Source: Holophagaceae bacterium (lineage in GTDB: Bacteria > Acidobacteriota > Holophagae > Holophagales > Holophagaceae). Taken from it: a stretch of DNA of 11,829 nucleotides. Numbering within the stretch: position 1 is the first letter of the stretch; each line of letters begins with the position of its first letter. Made by a program: the position numbers and the translations under genes. Shown in pieces: positions 1-6,170 of this stretch. The notes beneath the pieces were generated by a model. The model was not told where the DNA came from. It ran no database searches and saw only the letters and a list, made by a program, of their open reading frames with translations. The stretch is from NCBI GenBank assembly GCA_025353305.1, contig JANXQX010000217.1:1-11829 (forward strand), written 5' to 3'.

Positions 1-50
1 GCATATCAGGAACAGAGCAGCTGGAACTTAGGGCCAAGGGCGTTATTTAA
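1..50 (+). CDS. Possible C-terminal end of an upstream gene (5' truncated)
   Basis: In the third frame the first 50 bases read as an open tail ending ...TEQLELRAKGVI followed by TAA at 48-50. That stop shares a base with an ATG at 50 (TAATG), the usual geometry of coupled operon genes, so an upstream co-transcribed gene is plausible, for example another step of the same amino-acid pathway. Fifteen codons are too few to name a family, and the frame could be open by chance. Confidence 0.3.
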   Translation, partial: ISGTEQLELRAKGVI

Positions 51-51
51 T

Positions 52-56
52 GGGAG
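52..56 (+). promoter_or_regulatory. Ribosome binding site deciding the leuC start
   Basis: GGGAG at 52-56 lies 5 nt before ATG 62. There are three in-frame ATGs (50, 62, 68). ATG 62 has the best spacing and gives the usual family N-terminus MGMTVVEKILARAAG. ATG 50 overlaps the upstream TAA and remains possible through translational coupling. Confidence 0.55.
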
Positions 57-61
57 CCACC

Positions 62-1348
62 ATGGGTATGACTGTTGTTGAAAAGATTCTAGCGCGCGCC
101 GCTGGCTTGCCGATGGTGACCGTTGGGGATGTGGTGGAACCGAAAGTAGATCTCGCCATGTCCCACGAGAACGCCGCCCTGGTGATCAACCAGTTTCTGG
201 AAGTGTTCGATGGCACGGGCCTGGAGCCCAGGATCTGGGACCCATCACGCATTGCCATCATTTTCGATCACAGGGTTCCAGCGGAATCACCCAAGACCGC
301 CACGAACCAGAAAAAAATCCGGGGGTTCGTGGCCGCCAATGGCATCACCAAATTCCACGACATCCGCGGCGACGTGGGTGGCATCTGCCATCAGATCCTC
401 CCGGAATATGGCTATGTGCGGCCCGGCCTGGTGGTGGTGGGAACCGATTCCCACACCACCACCCACGGGGCCTTGGGGGCCTTCAGCTTCGGCATTGGCG
501 CCACGGAAATGGCATCAGTGTGGAGCCTTGGGTATGCCGTGAACATTGAAGTCCCCGCCACCATCAAAGTGGTGGTGGAGGGCGAATTCCCACCCTTCGT
601 GGGTCCCAAGGATCTGATCCTGAAGCTCATCGGCACCCTCACCGCCCAGGGCGCTAATTACAAGGTGCTGGAGTTCCATGGCGAGACCATCCGCAAGATG
701 AGCACCAGCGGCCGCATCGCCATCTGCAACATGAGCGTGGAAGCCGGCGCGACTTCCGGCATAGTCCCCGGGGACGAAGAAACCGTGCGCTACCTGCGGG
801 ATGAATCCGGCGTGAAGGAAGCCATCCCTTGTGTGTCCCCGGATGCCGACGCCACCTATGAACGGGTCGTGGAAATCGATGTGTCCAAGCTGGAGCCGCA
901 GATCGCCTGCCCACACACGGTGGACAATGTGAAGCCCGTCCAGGATGTGGTGGGAACGAAAGTCCAGCAGATCGTCATCGGCAGCTGCACCAACGGGCGT
1001 CTGGACGATCTGGCTGCGGCCGCGGATATCCTGCGCGGTAAGAAAGTGGCTGAAGGCACGCGGATGCTGGTATTCCCGGCCTCGGGGAAAATCTTTGCGC
1101 AGGCGCTCGACAAAGGTTACCTGCACGATTTCATGAAGGCTGGGGCCGTGGTGATGAACTCCGGGTGTGGTCCCTGCCTGGGCGTCCACGAAGGCGCATT
1201 GGGCGATGACGAGACCGCTCTCAGCACCACCAACCGCAACTTCAAGGGCCGGATGGGCAACCCGAATTCCCAGGTCTACCTCTGCAGCCCCAGCGTAGCG
1301 GCCGCCTCAGCCATCACCGGCGTCATCACGGACCCGAGAAAACACTGA
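62..1348 (+). CDS. leuC: 3-isopropylmalate dehydratase (or homoaconitase-type) large subunit
   Basis: Catalytic large subunit of a [4Fe-4S] hydro-lyase of the aconitase superfamily. In leucine synthesis it isomerises 2-isopropylmalate to 3-isopropylmalate in the cytoplasm with LeuD. From ATG 62 it is 428 residues, the size of the archaeal-type LeuC branch and shorter than the roughly 470-residue enterobacterial form. Family signatures are clear: GTDSHTTTHG at about 127-136, and the three cluster cysteines in GSCTNGR (C309) and NSGCGPC (C369, C372). The C-terminal RMGNPNSQVYLCSPSVAAAS block is also typical. leuD follows after 22 bp and is surely co-transcribed. This branch also holds homoaconitases, citramalate isomerases and 2,3-dimethylmalate dehydratases, so the substrate is not certain; the leucine (or citramalate/isoleucine) role is the default reading. 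Confidence 0.93.
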   Translation: MGMTVVEKILARAAGLPMVTVGDVVEPKVDLAMSHENAALVINQFLEVFDGTGLEPRIWDPSRIAIIFDHRVPAESPKTATNQKKIRGFVAANGITKFHDIRGDVGGICHQILPEYGYVRPGLVVVGTDSHTTTHGALGAFSFGIGATEMASVWSLGYAVNIEVPATIKVVVEGEFPPFVGPKDLILKLIGTLTAQGANYKVLEFHGETIRKMSTSGRIAICNMSVEAGATSGIVPGDEETVRYLRDESGVKEAIPCVSPDADATYERVVEIDVSKLEPQIACPHTVDNVKPVQDVVGTKVQQIVIGSCTNGRLDDLAAAADILRGKKVAEGTRMLVFPASGKIFAQALDKGYLHDFMKAGAVVMNSGCGPCLGVHEGALGDDETALSTTNRNFKGRMGNPNSQVYLCSPSVAAASAITGVITDPRKH

Positions 1349-1370
1349 AACCGCGAATCAGGAGCCTTCC

Positions 1371-1868
1371 ATGGCCAAGGTGATCATCAAGCTCGAAAAT
1401 GACATCAGCACCGACGACATCTACCCGGGCCGCTACATGGCCACGGTTCTGCCTTCGGAAACACCGCAGTTCGCTTTCGCCGATCGGACGGATTTCAATA
1501 CCCGCCTGCGAGCCAAGGAGTTTCCGGCGGGCAGCATCATTGTCGGAGGCGAGAATTTCGGCTGCGGTTCCAGCCGGGAACAGGCCTGCTCGACCCTGAA
1601 GGGTTATGAAGTCGCTGTAGTCGCGAAATCAATCTCACGCATCTTCCTGCAAAACAGCATCAACCTGGGCCTGAAGGTGTTGCTCTGCCCCGGCATCGAA
1701 GCCAGTGAAGGTGATGACTTGCAGATCACCGATGATCAAGTGCTCAACCTGACCACCGGCAAAACCTTCGAGCAGGTGAAACTCCCCGCCGCCCGAAAAG
1801 GCATCATGGATGCGGGTGGGTTGATCCCTTACACTAGGAAGTTGCTGATGGCCCGGGCGCAGGGCTAG
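1371..1868 (+). CDS. leuD: 3-isopropylmalate dehydratase (or homoaconitase-type) small subunit
   Basis: Small 'swivel' subunit that pairs with the preceding LeuC and contributes substrate-recognition residues. It is 165 residues, the normal length for the stand-alone archaeal-type LeuD. The N-terminal ISTDDIYPGRYM segment (about 12-23) carries the substrate-specificity loop, and NFGCGSSREQA (about 62-72) is the conserved active-site motif with Ser and Arg. AGGAG at 1360-1364 sits 6 nt before ATG 1371. The loop reads YMAT, which I cannot assign with confidence to isopropylmalate, homoaconitate or dimethylmalate enzymes. No leuA, leuB or other pathway gene is visible on either side within the window. 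No clear terminator follows. Confidence 0.92.
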   Translation: MAKVIIKLENDISTDDIYPGRYMATVLPSETPQFAFADRTDFNTRLRAKEFPAGSIIVGGENFGCGSSREQACSTLKGYEVAVVAKSISRIFLQNSINLGLKVLLCPGIEASEGDDLQITDDQVLNLTTGKTFEQVKLPAARKGIMDAGGLIPYTRKLLMARAQG

Positions 1869-2018
1869 ACATCAGACACACCATCAATCTGTGGCATTCC
1901 ATTGTGGTTTGTGACATTGGGCAATTCTAGGGACAACGCTCTACCTTTTTTTCGAATGGGACCGATGATTATCGATGTCGGAGTTTCCTAAAACTCACGA
2001 CATAGCACGGAGGTGCAT

Positions 2019-2519
2019 ATGTTCAACCTCCTTCTGATCCCCGCATTTGTATTGGCGGCCCCGAATCCTGGATTCCCGGGAGCGGTGGAGGTGCGCCCCG
2101 GGACCTTTGTCTTGAATGGCCCGATGACACCAGCCGCCATCGAGGCCATAAAAGCGGCGAAAATCACCCTTGTGATCAATCTTCGCCAGGATGGTGAGCC
2201 AGGCTTTGATCCAGAAGGTGAAAACTCCGCTTTGGCCGAAATTGGCGTCACATATTGTCGTATCGCCATGGGGCGAGCTCCTTCGAAAGATGACTTCGAT
2301 CTCTTCCGTCAAGTCCGGAAGGATTTGTCTGGGAATACCCGCGTGCTGATTCATTGTGCCGATGGCAACCGGGCCGCCGCAGCTGCTTGTGCCTGGATGA
2401 TCCTGGATGCCAAAATGAATTCCGAAGAAGCCATTGCTGCGGCGAAGCTGGCAGGCATGGTCCGGCCGGAAACCGAGAAAGCCCTTCGTAAGTACATAAC
2501 CCAAGCCCCCAGTGCCTAG
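2019..2519 (+). CDS. Exported phosphatase-like protein (DUF442 / cysteine-phosphatase fold)
   Basis: A 166-residue protein. The first ~16 residues (MFNLLLIPAFVLAAPNPG) form a short hydrophobic export signal, unusual in having no Lys or Arg before the hydrophobic core. The rest resembles the tyrosine-phosphatase-like family that includes DUF442 and the TIGR01244 group: a strand LVINLRQDGEP, a region IGVTYCRIAMG, a helix after SKDDFDLFRQV, and the active-site loop VLIHCADGNRA with C113 and R118. The spacing is C-x4-R, as in DUF442 proteins, not the C-x5-R of classical phosphatases, so activity on phosphoesters is unproven. GGAGG at 2009-2013 is 5 nt before ATG 2019; a GTG at 2013 lies inside that site and is not used. 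The 150 bp upstream (1869-2018) contains no convincing promoter or terminator. It converges on the fused flavoprotein gene. Confidence 0.75.
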   Translation: MFNLLLIPAFVLAAPNPGFPGAVEVRPGTFVLNGPMTPAAIEAIKAAKITLVINLRQDGEPGFDPEGENSALAEIGVTYCRIAMGRAPSKDDFDLFRQVRKDLSGNTRVLIHCADGNRAAAAACAWMILDAKMNSEEAIAAAKLAGMVRPETEKALRKYITQAPSA

Positions 2520-2549
2520 GTTATTTTCTATTTGTCGTACCTAGGCATT
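2511..2549. repeat. Inverted repeat joining the ends of two convergent genes
   Basis: TGCCTAGGT at 2513-2521 and ACCTAGGCA at 2539-2547 are perfect reverse complements around a 17-base AT-rich spacer. One more A-U and one G-U pair extend the stem to 11 bp in the plus-strand RNA. The TAG stop of the phosphatase-like gene (2517-2519) is in the left arm and the TAG stop of the minus-strand gene (2541-2543) is in the right arm; both genes end GCC TAG G. There is no U-run after either arm, so this is not a textbook intrinsic terminator, but it may act as a bidirectional transcription or RNA-processing end. Confidence 0.8.
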
Positions 2550-5336
2550 CAGAGCTGAAACGCCACTTTGTCCCTGGCAGACCGCCATTATTTTTTCGTG
2601 CATGGCAGCGGCGGCGCGGCGGCCTTGGCCCATGGCAAGGATCACAGTGGCGCCGCCGGTGATGACGTCGCCTCCCGCGTAGACACCGGGAACGGTGGTC
2701 TCGCCCGTGATTTCATCCACCACCACGACACCGCCCTTGAGGGTGCGCAGTCCAGTCTCGGTCCGGGCCAGCAAGGGGTTCACGGCGAAGCCCAAGGCAA
2801 CGATCAATGTGTCGCAAGGAATGGTGATGCGCTCATCCGTCATTCGCACGCCCCGGCGCCCGTCGGGGCCGGGTTCGGTGAGTTCCATGACGGCGCAAAC
2901 CGCATCGGTAAGCCAGCCCTTGTCGTTGCCCGAAAGTTGCACGGGTGTGGTGAGCCAGTGGAATTCGATGCCCTCTTCCTGTGCGTGTTCCAGTTCCTCC
3001 TGGCGGGCGGTGGATTCCTTGATCGTGCGGCGATAGACGATGTGGACATGCTCGGCGCCCATGCGCCGGGCGGCGCGGGCCGCATCCATGGCGGTGTTGC
3101 CGCAGCCGACGATGATCACGTTCTTGCCGACGGTAACAGGCGTCGTGTGGTTGGGGAAAAGATCCGCACGCATCAGGTTGATGCGGGTCAGGAATTCGTT
3201 GGCGGTGTAAACCCCTTTGAACTCCTCCCCCGGGATGCCCATCATGCTGGGCAGTCCTGCGCCGGTACCCATGAACACTGCGTCGTTCTCGCTGCGCAAT
3301 TCGGACAGTGTGATGCTGCGTCCCACCAGCGTGTTCATGACGAATTTCACACCAATGCGGCGCAGGTTTCCAACTTCCTGATCCACGATGGCGTTCGGCA
3401 GGCGGAATTCGGGGATGCCGTAAAGCAACACCCCGCCGGGCTTGTGGAAAGCATCGTAGACCGTGACCTGGTGGCCTTTCTTGGCCAGTTCGCCTGCCAC
3501 GGTCAGGCCTGAGGGGCCGGCGCCGATGACGGCGACCTTCTTGCCGGTAGGGGGTTCCACCGGGGGCAATTCATCGGAGCCGAGCATGGAATCAGCTGCA
3601 AAACGCTCCAGGCGCCCTATGGAAACGGGCTTGCCCTTGATGCCCACCACGCACTTGATCTCGCATTGTTTTTCCTGCGGACACACTCTGCCGCAAACCG
3701 AACCCAGGCTGGAGGATTGCTTGATGATGCGCGCTGCGTCCTGGGGCGAGCCGTTGACGATTTCCTGAAGGAAGGCGGGGATGTCGATGGTGACAGGGCA
3801 GCCTTCGATGCAGGCGGGATGCTTGCACATGATGCAGCGGGCGGCTTCCAACTGGGCCTGCTCCGCGCTCAGGCCCAGGCTCACTTCATCAAAATTGCAC
3901 ACGCGCATTTCAGGAGGTTGGCAGGCCATCTCCTGGCGCGGGATTTTCATCTTCTGGCTGGGTTTGAGGGTTCTGAGATCCAGATTGCGCCAGTCGAGTT
4001 CCGTCACAGGCTCGTTCAGCATGGCTTCGTAGTCCACGGAGCTGGTGGCCGGCCTGCGACCAATCTTGCAGTCCTCAGGTTCGCAGACGGTTTGTTCGGC
4101 CTCTTTGTACCAATTCTGCCGATTGCGCAGCATGCCGAAGTCAACTTTGTGGCCGTCGAAATCCGGGCCATCAAAGCAGGCGAATTTTGTCTCGCCACCA
4201 ACGTTGACACGGCACCCGCCGCACATGCCGGTGCCATCCACCATGAGCGCATTCAAACTGACCAGGGTGAAGATCTCCTGGGGTTTGGTGAGCTCAGCCA
4301 CGGCACGCATCATGGGCATCGGACCCACAGCCACCACTTCGGCGATGGGCTCACGCTCGATCACTTCCTTCAGCACGTCAGTGACCAGGCCCTTTCGGCC
4401 CAAGGTGCCATCGTCCGTTGTGATGACCAGTTCGGAGCTGACAGCGCCAAGCTCCTCGGCAAGCAGCACGCGATCCTTGGTGCGCCCGCCAAGGATCGTG
4501 ATGACCCGGCGGCCTTCGGCGTGGAGCCATTCCGCGGCTGGCAAGATCGCGGCGGAACCATAACCGCCGGCCATCAAAATGATGGTGCCCTCCTCCACCA
4601 GTTCGGTTGGCTTGCCCATGGGCCCGGCCACCGCGTAAAGACGATCCCCGGCGCTAAGACGACCCATGGCCTTGGTGGTGGCACCGACCTCCACCATGAT
4701 GAAGTGGATGTAACCCCGGCGGGCATCGCCACCGGCCAGGGTGAGGGGGATCCGCTCGCTTTCAGGGAAGGGCGCCACCATGAAGAACTGGCCCGGCTTT
4801 CGTCCGCGAGCCACCATGGGCGCCTGTACGATGAAGGACCAGGTCTCTGGGGCTACGAGCTTCTTCTCCAGGATCAGGTAGCCCTCGGCGGTCTCATCGT
4901 CGGACCAATACAGCGACTTGCCCTTTAGCAAGGGAAGCATCAGGAGCTCTTCGGCCTCGATGTGGTCGCGGATCAGGTCCACGAGTTTTTGGCCCAGAAG
5001 GATGACCTGCTCTCCATTGGCGACCTGGCCGTCCACGATCTGGACCAGGAGTTGGAGAGTCATATCCCACATCAGCCGGTGATCCTCCTGGAGCCTGTCG
5101 TGCAAGGAATCGGCCCCGATCTCAGCGAGGATGGGGAAAAGCTCGCGTTCCTCGGCCTCGTTGTGGGGGCGGAGCACCTCATATATCCAGCGGGCGCCTT
5201 CATCGGCGGCGTTCCAATCGCTCTTCGCCAAGGCCTCGGCAAAAAGGGTCAGGCGTTTCTGGGCTTCCTCATGGGTGAGGTGCCAGCTTGGAGAGGGAAG
5301 AACCGCTTCGATTGCCGTCGGTAGGCCTGTGGACAT
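2541..5336 (-). CDS. Hemerythrin-NfnA-NfnB fusion: diiron domain plus NADH/NADPH-ferredoxin oxidoreductase-like flavoprotein
   Basis: A 931-residue cytoplasmic protein with three parts. Residues ~15-140: an HHE hemerythrin domain with likely diiron ligands H22, H58, E62 (HNEAEERELFP), H86 (EDHRLMWD), H125 and E129 (DHIEAEELLMLP). Residues ~153-415: an NfnA/SudB-like FAD and NAD-binding module with a [2Fe-2S] site at DGTGMCGGC (D367, C372, C375) and FACFDG (C387). Residues ~430-920: an NfnB/GltD-like module with two cysteine sets, CIMCKHPACIEGC (501-513) and CGRVCPQEKQCEIKC (548-562), an FAD motif GAGPSG (~605), a second dinucleotide motif GCGNTAMDAARAARR (~744) and the closing GGDVITGGA. NfnAB performs flavin-based electron bifurcation between NADH, NADPH and ferredoxin; fused NfnA-NfnB forms are often annotated as glutamate synthase small subunit. 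The hemerythrin extension is not part of those families as I know them. AGGAG at 5344-5348 selects ATG 5336 over a TTG 25 codons upstream. Glutamate synthase is unlikely since no large subunit is nearby. Confidence 0.9.
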   Translation of the reverse strand: MSTGLPTAIEAVLPSPSWHLTHEEAQKRLTLFAEALAKSDWNAADEGARWIYEVLRPHNEAEERELFPILAEIGADSLHDRLQEDHRLMWDMTLQLLVQIVDGQVANGEQVILLGQKLVDLIRDHIEAEELLMLPLLKGKSLYWSDDETAEGYLILEKKLVAPETWSFIVQAPMVARGRKPGQFFMVAPFPESERIPLTLAGGDARRGYIHFIMVEVGATTKAMGRLSAGDRLYAVAGPMGKPTELVEEGTIILMAGGYGSAAILPAAEWLHAEGRRVITILGGRTKDRVLLAEELGAVSSELVITTDDGTLGRKGLVTDVLKEVIEREPIAEVVAVGPMPMMRAVAELTKPQEIFTLVSLNALMVDGTGMCGGCRVNVGGETKFACFDGPDFDGHKVDFGMLRNRQNWYKEAEQTVCEPEDCKIGRRPATSSVDYEAMLNEPVTELDWRNLDLRTLKPSQKMKIPRQEMACQPPEMRVCNFDEVSLGLSAEQAQLEAARCIMCKHPACIEGCPVTIDIPAFLQEIVNGSPQDAARIIKQSSSLGSVCGRVCPQEKQCEIKCVVGIKGKPVSIGRLERFAADSMLGSDELPPVEPPTGKKVAVIGAGPSGLTVAGELAKKGHQVTVYDAFHKPGGVLLYGIPEFRLPNAIVDQEVGNLRRIGVKFVMNTLVGRSITLSELRSENDAVFMGTGAGLPSMMGIPGEEFKGVYTANEFLTRINLMRADLFPNHTTPVTVGKNVIIVGCGNTAMDAARAARRMGAEHVHIVYRRTIKESTARQEELEHAQEEGIEFHWLTTPVQLSGNDKGWLTDAVCAVMELTEPGPDGRRGVRMTDERITIPCDTLIVALGFAVNPLLARTETGLRTLKGGVVVVDEITGETTVPGVYAGGDVITGGATVILAMGQGRRAAAAMHEKIMAVCQGQSGVSALNA

Positions 5337-5343
5337 TTGCGCA

Positions 5344-5348
5344 CTCCT
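5344..5348 (-). promoter_or_regulatory. Ribosome binding site deciding the start of the fusion gene
   Basis: On the minus strand AGGAG lies 7 nt before ATG 5334-5336. The longer open frame begins with a TTG at 5409-5411 that has no such site and directly abuts the CRP-like sequence, so the 931-residue start is preferred. Confidence 0.75.
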
Positions 5349-5412
5349 GATCTCACCAGAATGAAGCCTGTGGGCTTGGGTCGCAGTCACGAAAGTGGTG
5401 GTGGCGGACAAT

Positions 5413-5428
5413 TGTGGCGTGTATCACA
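5413..5428. promoter_or_regulatory. CRP/FNR-family-like operator, site 1
   Basis: TGTGG-CGTGTA-TCACA matches the TGTGA-N6-TCACA consensus at 9 of 10 positions and is preceded by T, as in the HcpR-type TTGTGA-N6-TCACAA. Its centre is about 84 bp upstream of the fusion gene's start codon, a workable position for activation of the minus-strand gene. The regulator is not identified; no regulator gene is present in the window. Confidence 0.45.
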
Positions 5429-5544
5429 GGGGAAATGCACCATCACCCGGCCCGTGGAAGAAGGAATTGTATTCACGGAGCGAGAAAGCAAAGCGGCTCG
5501 ACCAGCGAAGGTTACCTGAAGTAAGGCAACATTTCCGCCTGATC

Positions 5545-5560
5545 TGTGAGGTTGATCACT
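5545..5560. promoter_or_regulatory. CRP/FNR-family-like operator, site 2
   Basis: TGTGA-GGTTGA-TCACT matches TGTGA-N6-TCACA at 9 of 10 positions. It lies 132 bp from site 1 and about 180 bp before the cytochrome c start codon, so it could serve the plus-strand gene or form a looped pair with site 1. Confidence 0.45.
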
Positions 5561-5601
5561 GGCTAGAAAGCCTGCCTGGGCCCAAATTGATGCTGAAGCT
5601 T

Positions 5602-5622
5602 GGTCCGGGATCTCCCCGGGCT
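5602..5622 (+). repeat. GC-rich potential hairpin in the cytochrome leader
   Basis: CCGGG (5605-5609) and CCCGG (5615-5619) pair around ATCTC, and flanking G-C and G-U pairs extend the stem to about 8 bp. No U-run follows, so it is not a standard terminator. Confidence 0.4.
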
Positions 5623-5693
5623 GGCTCTTGCTCCGATATCGGGACTTTGAACGGATCCGGAGGAATCATTTTTCCGGCCCATCCCCACAGGGC

Positions 5694-5709
5694 GGGAGAG
5701 CTTTCTCCC
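5694..5709 (+). repeat. Hairpin directly before the cytochrome c ribosome binding site
   Basis: GGGAGA and TCTCCC are perfect reverse complements around a GCTT loop; two further G-C pairs can form beyond one mismatch. It ends 10 nt before the AAGGAG of the cytochrome gene, so it would sit in the 5' leader of that mRNA. It leaves the ribosome binding site free and might protect the 5' end. Confidence 0.5.
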
Positions 5710-5731
5710 CCCAATTTCCAAGGAGAACGCC

Positions 5732-6154
5732 ATGTCCAACCATGTCGGCCGAATCATTCTCTCAACCGCTCTGGCGCTTCCCGCGGTGGCCCAGAATCCT
5801 GAAATTAAAAAAGTCCCCGCACCCTACACGTCGCCAGCTTCGGGGGCCGAGATGTACAAGGCCTACTGTGCCAGTTGCCATGGGGCGAAAGGTGTGGGCG
5901 ATGGTCCGGTCGCGGAGCACTTGAAGATTCCGGTCCCAGATCTGACCACTCTATCCAAGCAGAACAAGGGTTCCTTCCCCTCGCTTCATGTGTTCCAGGT
6001 CATCCGGGGTGAGGTCGGAGCCAGGACCCACGGCCTTCGGGATATGCCCGTATGGGGACCGGTCTTCCTGAACCTGAATAACAGGCAGGAAGCTGCCGTC
6101 CAAGTGCGTGTGTCCAATCTCGCCAAATATATCGAGAGTCTTCAGGCGAAGTGA
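5732..6154 (+). CDS. Exported class I c-type cytochrome
   Basis: A 140-residue protein with an N-terminal signal peptide (hydrophobic core IILSTALALPAVA, likely cut near residue 20), so it acts in the periplasm. One heme-attachment motif CASCH (C46, C49, H50) is followed by GxxGxGDGP, a common feature of small cytochromes c, and M105 in RDMPVWGP is the probable distal heme ligand. The final helix LAKYIESLQ is typical of the fold. It would carry single electrons between membrane complexes or to a terminal acceptor. AAGGAG at 5720-5725, 6 nt before ATG 5732, fixes the start. It is divergent from the fused flavoprotein and convergent with the bacteriohemerythrin, 16 bp apart; the gap has only a 4-bp stem. 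The redox partner is not identifiable here. Confidence 0.92.
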   Translation: MSNHVGRIILSTALALPAVAQNPEIKKVPAPYTSPASGAEMYKAYCASCHGAKGVGDGPVAEHLKIPVPDLTTLSKQNKGSFPSLHVFQVIRGEVGARTHGLRDMPVWGPVFLNLNNRQEAAVQVRVSNLAKYIESLQAK

Positions 6155-6170
6155 TTCGACCAAGGATGGC

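Larger units (their letters stand above)
5337..5731. other. 395-bp divergent control region
   Basis: The gap between the two outward-facing start codons holds no credible gene: the open frames across it lack ribosome binding sites and family features. It contains two CRP/FNR-family-like sites (5413-5428, 5545-5560), a GC-rich potential hairpin (5602-5622), a 10-bp palindrome CCGATATCGG (5633-5642) and a hairpin just before the cytochrome ribosome binding site (5694-5709). I found no convincing sigma-70 -35/-10 pair or sigma-54 site on either strand. Confidence 0.7.

Noticed and set aside
515..1189. A 224-codon minus-strand open frame inside leuC
   Set aside because: It is the antisense shadow of a strongly conserved gene and has no ribosome binding site or recognisable domain.
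1869..2018. Intrinsic terminator after leuD using the T-run near 1946-1953
   Set aside because: No GC-rich stem stands directly before the T-run; only 4-bp pairings were found in this gap.
3666..4928. A 420-codon open frame on the plus strand, opposite the fused flavoprotein gene, and a similar 314-codon one at 2568-3512
   Set aside because: Their proteins are rich in His, Gly and Ala with no family motifs, as expected from the antisense of a GC-rich gene, while the minus-strand frame has unmistakable cofactor motifs throughout.
5337..5411. N-terminal extension of the fusion protein from TTG 5411
   Set aside because: No ribosome binding site precedes that TTG and it abuts the CRP-like site; AGGAG at 5344-5348 clearly serves ATG 5336.
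5561..5578. Sigma-54-like promoter (TGGC...CTGC) upstream of cytochrome c
   Set aside because: The GG-to-GC spacing is 11 nt instead of the required 10, and no activator gene is close by.
5633..5642. Palindrome CCGATATCGG in the cytochrome leader
   Set aside because: A 10-bp palindrome is expected several times by chance here and it does not match an operator I recognise.
6155..6170. Bidirectional terminator between cytochrome c and the bacteriohemerythrin
   Set aside because: Only a 4-bp GGAT/ATCC stem around 6165-6177 is present, with no T-run on either strand.
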